A stretch of 5,568 bases of DNA from Bacteroidales bacterium (lineage in GTDB: Bacteria > Bacteroidota > Bacteroidia > Bacteroidales > VadinHA17): assembly GCA_003501665.1 (NCBI GenBank), contig DNOQ01000198.1:1-5568 (forward strand), read 5' to 3'. The notes below the pieces were generated by a model. The model saw nothing but the letters and a program-made list of their open reading frames with translations. It was not told where the DNA came from and did not search any database. Each line of letters begins with the position of its first letter. Position 1 is the stretch's first letter. This document shows positions 1-5,568 of this stretch, piece after piece. The position numbers were made by a program, and so were the translations under genes.

Positions 1-20
1 ACAGACATAAAAAACAGATA

Positions 21-1238
21 ATGAAGAGAATATTCTTGGTATTAATTACAATAACGGTTTATTTCGGTTTAAATGCTCAGGATGTTGCCCAGTGGCGCGG
101 CCCTAACCGCGATGGAATTTATAATGATTCAGGGCTAATGAGAAACTGGCCACAGGCAGGGCCGAAAATGGTCTGGCATTATGATGAGCTGGGAGAGGGA
201 TACAGCTCTGTATCAGTCACCTCAACAGGGATTTATATTACAGGGATGATAAGTGGAAGGGGTTATGTTTTTGCACTTGATCATAATGGCAAACTGCTCT
301 GGAAAAAAGAGTACGGGAAGGAATGGAATGATAGCCATACAGGAGTCAGGTCAACTCCGCTCGTTGTAAAGGATAAGCTCTACATAATGAGTTCGTACGG
401 AAAGATCATATGTATGAACAGTTTAAACGGGCAAACAATCTGGAGCATCGATTTTATGGATGAACATGATGCAAGGAACCTGACCTGGGGAATAACCGAG
501 AATCTGGTTTACGACGGGAATGTCATTTACTGTACTCCGGGAGGACGTGATGCCAATGTCGTGGCACTTGACCGTAATACAGGTAAAATAGTCTGGAAAA
601 GCAAAGGAAGCGGTGAAAAATCGGGGTATTGTTCTCCTGTTATAGTTAATCACTCAGGGAAGAAAATACTTGTTACAATGATGGAGCGATCAATTCATGG
701 TTTTGATGCATCCAACGGTAATTTACTATGGAAATTTCCACATATAAACCAATATAGTGTTCATCCGAATGTACCAATATATAAAGATGGTTTGCTTTAT
801 TGTACAATAGGTTATGGTGTTGGCGGCGTAATGCTCAGGTTGTCACCCGACGGTTCGAAGGTTAACCAGGTATGGAAGAATGCCTTACACGATCCTAAAA
901 TTGGAGGTTTTGTTGTCCTGAATGATAGAATTTATGGGGGAGGTGATTATAACCGGAATTTTTTCTGCCTTGACTGGAAAACAGGTGAGATAATTTATCA
1001 GGTCAATCAGCTGGCACCCTCCAATATCATAGCGAACGACGGACTCCTGTATGTTTATGCCGAAAGAGGCACGGTAAACCTTGTTGAACCTGCTGCCGAT
1101 AAGATCAATATTATTAGTTCCTTTAGTGTGCCCCTGGGTTCCGGACCTCACTGGGCACATCTGGTGATACATAATAAACGGCTCTATGTCAGGCATGGCA
1201 GTTCGCTGATGGTTTACGATATCGCTGAAGCAAGGTAG
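21..1238 (+). CDS. Exported PQQ-like beta-propeller repeat protein
   Basis: The product has 405 residues. A signal peptide covers about residues 1-19 (MKRIF, a hydrophobic core, then LNAQ), with likely cleavage between A19 and Q20, so the mature protein is periplasmic or secreted. The rest is a beta-propeller made of PQQ-like blades of the form 'ALD..tGk..W'. Copies are visible near residues 83-98, 129-144, 180-198, 225-240, 270-287 and 314-330, with weaker ones near 352-368 and 396-401, giving roughly seven or eight blades. The N-terminal QWRGPNRDGIY motif (24-34) is typical of a Bacteroidota and Planctomycetes family often labelled 'PQQ-binding-like' or, misleadingly, 'alcohol dehydrogenase'. 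At about 400 residues it is much shorter than true quinoprotein dehydrogenases (about 600), and I see no vicinal Cys pair or other quinone-site signature, so it is more likely a non-catalytic or binding propeller. The fold also resembles BamB, but there is no lipobox. The ATG at 21 is chosen because the signal peptide follows directly. The frame stays open to the window edge upstream, and only 20 A-rich leader bases without a Shine-Dalgarno are visible. It converges on the M16 gene. The fold is secure; the function is unknown. Confidence 0.88.
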   Translation: MKRIFLVLITITVYFGLNAQDVAQWRGPNRDGIYNDSGLMRNWPQAGPKMVWHYDELGEGYSSVSVTSTGIYITGMISGRGYVFALDHNGKLLWKKEYGKEWNDSHTGVRSTPLVVKDKLYIMSSYGKIICMNSLNGQTIWSIDFMDEHDARNLTWGITENLVYDGNVIYCTPGGRDANVVALDRNTGKIVWKSKGSGEKSGYCSPVIVNHSGKKILVTMMERSIHGFDASNGNLLWKFPHINQYSVHPNVPIYKDGLLYCTIGYGVGGVMLRLSPDGSKVNQVWKNALHDPKIGGFVVLNDRIYGGGDYNRNFFCLDWKTGEIIYQVNQLAPSNIIANDGLLYVYAERGTVNLVEPAADKINIISSFSVPLGSGPHWAHLVIHNKRLYVRHGSSLMVYDIAEAR

Positions 1239-1239
1239 A

Positions 1240-1341
1240 AGAGAGTTGGCAGTTGGCAGTTGGCAATTGTTCCGAAGTCCGAAGTCCGAAGTCCGAGCCC
1301 TGTGTTCTGAGCTCTTGCCAACTGCCAACTGCCAACTCTCT
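1240..1341. repeat. Long hairpin element built from 7-bp repeats, in the convergent gap
   Basis: The arms 1240-1266 and 1315-1341 are perfect reverse complements over 27 bp, enclosing a 48-nt loop. Each arm is itself a tandem heptamer array: AGTTGGC three times at 1244-1264, and GCCAACT three times at 1317-1337. The element begins two bases after the propeller stop codon and ends about 20 bases before the stop of the facing M16 gene, so it fills nearly the whole intergenic space. A transcript from either side would form a very stable hairpin, so it could act as a bidirectional terminator or an mRNA 3'-end stabiliser. Neither side has the U-tract of a classic intrinsic terminator. Similar 'GTTGGCA' and 'GAAGTCC' intergenic repeats are, from memory, scattered in environmental Bacteroidota genomes, so this is probably one copy of a dispersed element. 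The structure is seen directly; role and dispersal are inferred. Confidence 0.9.
1271..1297. repeat. TCCGAAG tandem heptamer array in the hairpin loop
   Basis: TCCGAAG occurs three times head to tail at 1271-1291, followed by a partial fourth copy (TCCGAG, 1292-1297). The period of 7 bp equals that of the unrelated heptamers in the flanking arms. No complementary copy exists inside the element, so this array would stay in the single-stranded loop. Open frames crossing it on both strands are repeat-derived translations and are not called as genes. Confidence 0.85.
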
Positions 1342-1360
1342 AACGAAAAACTTCGTTTCG

Positions 1361-4180
1361 TCAGTTCTTCAGTAGAAAAGGCCTGCCGAAACCAATCGAT
1401 TCAAGAGGCTTCATCTGTGTTGAAGCATCCCCTGTAACCAGGTAATACATCCTGTCGGGCACAATATATTTTTGTACAATAGCCTTATGTTCTTCCGGTG
1501 TTATATTTCTGATTATTTCCTCCTCTTTTCTGATATAATCGTCGCTCAATCCGTATTTACTCAAAGTGGAAAGCATTTCCACAAGAGCCTGATTGGTCTC
1601 GAAGCGTAAGGCATTCGACCTGATCATGGCATTTCTTATAAAACGGACCTCTTCATCAGGGATACCATTGCGGTATTTTTCCATCTCATTCTTAAAAATT
1701 GATACTGATTCAAGGGTTGCATCAGATCTTACACTTGCAGTTGCAATGAATGGAGCAACTGATTTTAATCCCTGAAATATACTTCTTGCGCCATAAGTGA
1801 AGCCTTTTTGTTCACGGAGTATCTGGTTGAGTATACTTGTGAACGCACCTCCAAGTCTGTAATTGATAAATTCAGTCCTTACATAATCCGGGTTATCCCT
1901 TGAGATGGCGGGATATCCGATATATATGACCGATTGTTGTGATCCGGGTATATCCAGAAAATATATCCGGGATTTTTCAGGGGCAGGAGGAGCAGGATAA
2001 TTTTTAAAGATGACCTCTTTGGGAACCCAGCCGGCCTCAAGTGGTTTTAGAGCTTCAATGGCCTGTTCCAATGTAATATTTCCGGCAATTTGGATCCTGG
2101 CTGCTGATGGTGAAATATTTTTCTCATACCATTTCATGAGTTCATCGAGTGTCATCTTTTCAATGGATTCTCTTGTTCCCATTGAATTATAACCAAAAAT
2201 ATGGTCGGCTCCATAGATCAGTTTGTTGAAGGCAAGGTTTGCAACTCTGGAAGGTTCAGCTTCTGCCTGGATTATCCTGTTCCTTGTCCTTGTTTTTGCA
2301 AGAACAAATTCAGTTGAGTCCCACCGGGGTTCCAGTATCATCTCTTTCAGAAGTGTAATTGTTTTATCAAAGTTTCTCGAAAGAGTGCTTATATTGAAAT
2401 ACAACTCTTCTCTGCCGGCATTCAGGTTTATCGCTGATCCAAGCAACTCTGTCTCTTCCTCCAGTTCCTCGGGTGTTTTGTTCCTTGTTCCCTGGGGCAT
2501 TACCGCTGCGACCATTGAAGCAACACCCGGAAGGCTTACATCATCCTGCAGGACACCTCCGTCTATTGTCAGACTCATGGTGATGAGAGGAAGTTCACTG
2601 TTTGTAATTCCAAATACTTTGATACCGTTTTTTAATGTTGTCTTCCAGACATTCGGTGTTTTTACTTCAGGTTCGGGACCGGAAGATGGTTCCCGGGTAC
2701 GATCGATTGACGATGAAGTCTTAACAATTTCTTCATCGTCAATATCTGCAATTTCCACCTGTGTGGCTTCAGTTATATCTTCTTCCGTTACCCCGGCAGG
2801 AACCGAATTTTCTGCAACCAGGTCAGTTTTTCCCTTCGGTACAAAGCTTGTAACAATGTGATTCTTCTCTTTAATGTAATCATTATAGACTTTGATAATA
2901 TCTTCCCGTGTAACGGCTTTAATATTTTCGATATCTTTTTCGATATATCCGGGATCATTAAGGAACGTGTTGTAAAAACCCAGATTGATCGACTTGTTGA
3001 GAATACTGCTCAGGTTTTCATAAAATCTTTTTTCGAGTGTGGCTTTAATTCTCTCCACATCCCTGTCGGTTATTCCCTCTTTCTCAAAACGGTTAAATGC
3101 TTCAGAAACGGCATCCTCAACCTCTTTTAACGACTTTCCTTCATTTGCCCTGATTGTGATTGTAAATTCACCGGCGAGCTCTTCCGAATTGTTGTATGCC
3201 GAGAATGTCGAAGTGAGCTGTTTCTCTTTTACCAGGACTTTATATAAGGGCGCTTTTTTGCCGCTTGCAAGGATCCTGGCCAGGTAATCGAGTGCATACG
3301 AGTCCTTTTGATATGCCTGAGGTACCGGCCATACAAGATTTATCTCCGGTACATTTGCGAAATTGTCTTCATGATACAGCTTAACAGTCTTATTGAGAGA
3401 AGGAACATTTGCTGTCCCGGGAGCTACTTCCCCGCGCGGGTTTATTTCACCGAAATATTTATCTATAAGAGTTCTGGCCGTTTCGGATTCAAAATCACCT
3501 GAAAGTACAAGTGTAGCATTATTAGGTCCGTAGTAATTTTCATAAAATGTTTTTACATCATCGAGTGTTGCGTTTTTAAGGTCGTCCATTTCTCCGATAA
3601 CATCCCAGCTGTAAGGATGACCGTCAGGATACAGGTTCTTATTGATTACATAACTGGTAAATCCATAAGGCCGGTTATCCACGACCTGCCTTTTCTCGTT
3701 CTGAACCACATTTTGCTGTATTGCAAGTGACCTTTTTGTAATGGAATTGATGAAAAAACCCATTCTGTCCGATTCCAGCCACAATACTTTTTCAAGAGCG
3801 TTTTTCGGGAATTCCTCAAAATAGGTAGTTGCATCCCTCGAAGTAAAACCGTTATTCGATCCTCCGGCAGCTTCAAGGATCATATCAAATTCTCCCGGAG
3901 GTACATTCTCCGAACCGGTGAACAACAGATGCTCAAACAGATGTGCAAATCCCGTTTTGCCGGGCCTTTCCCTGCCGGAACCTACATGATACATGATGGC
4001 AAACGATAGCATCGGATCGGAATGATCGGGATGAAGTATAACCTGCAGGCCATTTGGCATTATGTATTTTTCATATTCAATCGTGAACCTGTCTTCGGAT
4101 CTCTTCCTGCACGACGATGCTAAAAGAACAATAAGTGCTGCCATCAAAATAATTTGAAAAGAATATTTCTTCATAATCAT
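1361..4180 (-). CDS. M16 family zinc metallopeptidase, two-module lipoprotein
   Basis: The product has 939 residues. A lipoprotein signal is visible: basic KK at 4-5, a hydrophobic core, then LASSC with the lipidated Cys at 24, so it should be anchored in the cell envelope. Module 1 (about 36-440) has the inverted zinc motif HLFEH, with H80 and H84 as zinc ligands and E83 as catalytic base. E162 in VVQNEKRQ is the expected third ligand. HPYSWDVIGEMDDL (188-201) and YYGPNNATLVLSGDF (216-230) are further M16 hallmarks. An acidic, Ser/Pro-containing linker spans about 452-510. Module 2 (about 511-939) has no HxxEH but carries LREQKGFTYG (788-797), with the conserved Arg789/Tyr796 pair that completes the active site across modules. 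The family forms a clam-shell chamber and degrades peptides or small unfolded proteins. The ATG at 4180 is the first start after an in-frame TAA 12 bases upstream; the ATG at 4174 (codon 3) is equally possible. There is no Shine-Dalgarno. It converges on the propeller gene and diverges from the GH2 gene, so it is probably transcribed alone. The substrate is unknown. Confidence 0.96.
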   Translation of the reverse strand: MIMKKYSFQIILMAALIVLLASSCRKRSEDRFTIEYEKYIMPNGLQVILHPDHSDPMLSFAIMYHVGSGRERPGKTGFAHLFEHLLFTGSENVPPGEFDMILEAAGGSNNGFTSRDATTYFEEFPKNALEKVLWLESDRMGFFINSITKRSLAIQQNVVQNEKRQVVDNRPYGFTSYVINKNLYPDGHPYSWDVIGEMDDLKNATLDDVKTFYENYYGPNNATLVLSGDFESETARTLIDKYFGEINPRGEVAPGTANVPSLNKTVKLYHEDNFANVPEINLVWPVPQAYQKDSYALDYLARILASGKKAPLYKVLVKEKQLTSTFSAYNNSEELAGEFTITIRANEGKSLKEVEDAVSEAFNRFEKEGITDRDVERIKATLEKRFYENLSSILNKSINLGFYNTFLNDPGYIEKDIENIKAVTREDIIKVYNDYIKEKNHIVTSFVPKGKTDLVAENSVPAGVTEEDITEATQVEIADIDDEEIVKTSSSIDRTREPSSGPEPEVKTPNVWKTTLKNGIKVFGITNSELPLITMSLTIDGGVLQDDVSLPGVASMVAAVMPQGTRNKTPEELEEETELLGSAINLNAGREELYFNISTLSRNFDKTITLLKEMILEPRWDSTEFVLAKTRTRNRIIQAEAEPSRVANLAFNKLIYGADHIFGYNSMGTRESIEKMTLDELMKWYEKNISPSAARIQIAGNITLEQAIEALKPLEAGWVPKEVIFKNYPAPPAPEKSRIYFLDIPGSQQSVIYIGYPAISRDNPDYVRTEFINYRLGGAFTSILNQILREQKGFTYGARSIFQGLKSVAPFIATASVRSDATLESVSIFKNEMEKYRNGIPDEEVRFIRNAMIRSNALRFETNQALVEMLSTLSKYGLSDDYIRKEEEIIRNITPEEHKAIVQKYIVPDRMYYLVTGDASTQMKPLESIGFGRPFLLKN

Positions 4181-4222
4181 GGGTTTAAGTTAACAGAATA
4201 TTTTGGTCAGTTAATTGAATTG

Positions 4223-4230
4223 CAAAATTA
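4223..4230 (-). promoter_or_regulatory. Candidate Bacteroidota -7 promoter box for the M16 gene
   Basis: Read on the minus strand this octamer is TAATTTTG, an exact match to the TAnnTTTG consensus of the primary sigma factor in Bacteroidota. It lies 42 bases from the M16 ATG at 4180, giving a leader of about 35 bases. At the expected spacing upstream (plus-strand positions about 4250-4255) I find no good TTTG -33 element, so the call rests on the -7 box and its position. Confidence 0.45.
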
Positions 4231-4244
4231 TAAAATATAATTTT
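4224..4244. repeat. Perfect AT-only inverted repeat overlapping the M16 -7 box
   Basis: AAAATTATA (4224-4232) and TATAATTTT (4236-4244) are perfect reverse complements separated by AAA. It overlaps the candidate -7 box of the M16 gene, so it could be an operator or simply a melting-prone promoter sequence. Being made only of A and T in an AT-rich region, it carries less weight than a mixed-composition palindrome. Confidence 0.6.
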
Positions 4245-4280
4245 TATGTATATTGTCAGTGAATAATCCAATCATATCAG

Positions 4281-4348
4281 TATGAAACCTTCATGTTACA
4301 AAAACACAAAACAGCATGAAAATAATTTACAATCATGAAGGTTCCATA
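4281..4348. repeat. 15-bp inverted repeat upstream of the GH2 gene
   Basis: TATGAAACCTTCATG (4281-4295) pairs with CATGAAGGTTCCATA (4334-4348) as reverse complements at 14 of 15 positions; the exception involves 4344. The loop is 38 bases. The left arm is also a palindrome by itself (ATGAA, ACC, TTCAT at 4282-4294), and the right arm nearly so. Arm centres are 53 bp apart, close to five helical turns, which would suit two regulator dimers on one DNA face. In RNA the arms could form a hairpin in the GH2 leader if transcription starts upstream of 4281. The repeat is seen directly; any function is inferred. Confidence 0.65.
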
Positions 4349-4354
4349 TGAACC
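4340..4354. promoter_or_regulatory. Candidate operator GGTTC-N5-GAACC near the GH2 start
   Basis: GGTTC (4340-4344) and GAACC (4350-4354) form a perfect 5-bp dyad with a 5-bp spacer. It ends 36 bases before the GH2 ATG and overlaps the right arm of the 15-bp inverted repeat. The position suits a repressor or activator site for a sugar-responsive regulator, but no regulator gene is present in the window and short dyads arise by chance. Confidence 0.25.
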
Positions 4355-4390
4355 ACTTATTTTACAACAATATACTAACATTATTTTCGT

Positions 4391-5568
4391 ATGAAAAGAA
4401 CTATCTGTCTTTTATTAATTTACTTAATAAATGTGGTTCTGATCTTTTCCCAGCCAAAGGATTTCCTTTCCGACATTTATTACTTTATCGAAAACACTTC
4501 CGTATTTGAGGTGAACCAGGAAGAGGGACATACTCCTTTCGTTACATATTCATCTGTCGGCGAGGCATTATTGAACAACAGGGAAAAGGCGGCTAATTTC
4601 ATGTCACTTAACGGGACCTGGAAATTTTATTATTCGGATACACCTGAAGGTATCCAGGCTGATTTCTTCAGGGAGAACTTCAACGATAAAAAATGGAATA
4701 CCACAAGGGTGCCTTCTAACTGGGAAATGGAGGGATTCGGTGATCCTCTGTTCAGGAATGTCAGGACCCCATTTCCTCCGAATCCGCCATACGTACCAGG
4801 GGAATATAATCCGACAGGTTCCTACAGAAGGACCTTTATTGTTCCATCGGGCTGGAAGGATAAAGAGGTATTTCTCCGAATGGAAAAAACAGCATCAGCT
4901 TCATTTGTCTGGATAAACGGTAAAGAGGTCGGTTATAATGAAGGAGGCCAGGAACCTGCTGAATATAACATTACGAAGTATCTGAAATCAGGAAGGAATA
5001 CGATCGCGGTACTGGTCATCAAATATTCTGACGGTTATTATCTTGAAGATCAGGATTACTGGCGACTGGCAGGTATTTTTGATGATGTATGGCTCTTTGC
5101 GACACCAAAAACCCATATTTTCGACTGGTATTCGGTAACCGACCTGGATGAAAATTACAGTAATTCCACGCTTAATCTCACTGCCGATATAAGGAACTAT
5201 TTATCCATATCGTCAAACGATCTGACTGTCAGGGCGACATTATATGACAGTGAAAAGAAAATTGTCAGGACCATGGTCTCGGAGAAAATCACGGTTGCTC
5301 CCGGTGGAAAAGAGAAGGTATCGCTGAAATCGGAAATTATTAATCCTGAAAAGTGGTCTGCAGAATCTCCCGCTTTATACCATCTTACATTTGAACTTTT
5401 AAATAATTCAGGAAAAATACTTGGTGTTATCAGTGGCAGAATAGGATTTAAAGAGACTGAAATACGCGGACAGGTATTTTACCTTAATGGTGTACCGGTA
5501 AAACTGAATGGAACGAACAGCCATATGCAGCATCCCGATTTGGGACATACAATGGATGAAGCCACCAT
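4391..5568 (+). CDS. Glycoside hydrolase family 2, LacZ-type (5' part, cut by window edge)
   Basis: The frame is open for 392 codons to the window end; complete relatives are about 1,000 residues, so well over half is missing. The ATG at 4391 is the only possible start downstream of an in-frame TAA at 4376-4378, and it opens a signal peptide (MKRT, hydrophobic core, IFSQ) with likely cleavage at S20/Q21, so the enzyme is exported. The N-terminal jelly-roll domain (about 45-238) shows SLNGTWKFYY (72-81), VPSNWEMEGFG (107-117), NPTGSYRRTF (140-149) and EDQDYWRLAGIFDDV (219-233), all close to LacZ. An Ig-like domain follows (about 240-352). The TIM barrel opens at GFKETEIRG (352-360) and YLNGVPVKLNGTNSHMQHP (364-382). 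The barrel motif reads NSHMQHP where E. coli LacZ has NRHEHHP, so the His is kept but the preceding Arg is Ser. Both catalytic Glu lie beyond the window. The family hydrolyses terminal beta-galactosides or related beta-glycosides, but exact specificity cannot be read here. It diverges from the M16 gene; no Shine-Dalgarno is seen. Confidence 0.95.
   Translation, partial: MKRTICLLLIYLINVVLIFSQPKDFLSDIYYFIENTSVFEVNQEEGHTPFVTYSSVGEALLNNREKAANFMSLNGTWKFYYSDTPEGIQADFFRENFNDKKWNTTRVPSNWEMEGFGDPLFRNVRTPFPPNPPYVPGEYNPTGSYRRTFIVPSGWKDKEVFLRMEKTASASFVWINGKEVGYNEGGQEPAEYNITKYLKSGRNTIAVLVIKYSDGYYLEDQDYWRLAGIFDDVWLFATPKTHIFDWYSVTDLDENYSNSTLNLTADIRNYLSISSNDLTVRATLYDSEKKIVRTMVSEKITVAPGGKEKVSLKSEIINPEKWSAESPALYHLTFELLNNSGKILGVISGRIGFKETEIRGQVFYLNGVPVKLNGTNSHMQHPDLGHTMDEAT

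Larger units (their letters stand above)
4181..4390. other. AT-rich divergent intergenic region (M16 / GH2)
   Basis: These 210 bases separate the start codons of two divergent genes and should hold both promoters. The region is clearly more AT-rich than the genes. It contains a -7-like box for the M16 gene, an AT-only inverted repeat and a pair of longer inverted repeats near the GH2 gene. I found no convincing TAnnTTTG box pointing towards GH2. The closest match, TATTTTCG at 4382-4389, abuts the start codon and would leave virtually no leader. No open frame of note or RNA gene is visible. Confidence 0.7.

Noticed and set aside
885..1328. A 147-codon minus-strand open frame ending inside the propeller gene and starting in the hairpin element
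   Set aside because: It runs antisense through the well-supported propeller gene, and its N-terminus is just translated heptamer repeat. No recognisable domain.
1238..1345. Possible insertion-sequence ends or an attachment site at the hairpin
   Set aside because: No transposase or integrase gene is nearby, and I see no target-site duplication flanking the arms; tandem heptamers explain the symmetry better.
1342..1357. Small hairpin AACGAA-AAAC-TTCGTT just after the M16 stop, as an intrinsic terminator
   Set aside because: The stem is only 6 bp and AT-rich, and no T-tract follows in the minus direction, so it is too weak to call.
1246..1437. A 63-codon plus-strand open frame starting in the hairpin element
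   Set aside because: Its protein is mostly translated 7-bp repeats and then antisense to the M16 C-terminus; such repeat-derived peptides are artefacts.
2223..2861. A 212-codon plus-strand open frame antisense to the M16 gene
   Set aside because: It is Ser-rich low-complexity shadow translation of the acidic linker and second module. The M16 protein on the other strand is fully supported by motifs.
4382..4389. TATTTTCG as a -7 box for the GH2 gene
   Set aside because: One mismatch to TAnnTTTG and directly against the ATG, which would require an essentially leaderless mRNA; no matching -33 element.

Overview
This window looks like an ordinary stretch of chromosome from a member of the Bacteroidota, probably an uncultured or environmental polysaccharide degrader. 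Four things point that way. The three genes belong to families common in that phylum. Their export signals are of the Bacteroidota type: cleavage just before a Gln in the first and third, and a lipoprotein Cys in the second. No start codon is preceded by a Shine-Dalgarno sequence, the leaders being A/T-rich instead. A TAnnTTTG-type -7 promoter box lies upstream of the peptidase gene. No further taxonomic placement is attempted.

Layout: 21-1238 (+) encodes a complete exported PQQ-like beta-propeller protein. 1239-1360 is a short convergent gap, almost filled by a 102-bp hairpin element built from 7-bp repeats. 1361-4180 (-) encodes a complete two-module M16 zinc metallopeptidase with a lipoprotein signal. 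4181-4390 is an AT-rich divergent intergenic region with one reasonable promoter box for the peptidase and several inverted repeats. 4391-5568 (+) is the 5' part of a LacZ-type glycoside hydrolase family 2 gene that runs off the window edge.

The three genes sit in alternating orientation (converging, then diverging), so they are not one operon. All three products should leave the cytoplasm. The GH2 enzyme probably cleaves a beta-linked sugar from oligosaccharides in the periplasm or at the surface. The M16 protein probably degrades peptides in the envelope. The propeller protein has no assignable reaction. I see no mobile element gene, CRISPR array, RNA gene, defence system or clear new system. 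The parts most worth a second look are non-coding: the heptamer hairpin at 1240-1341 and the nested inverted repeats at 4281-4354 upstream of the GH2 gene.
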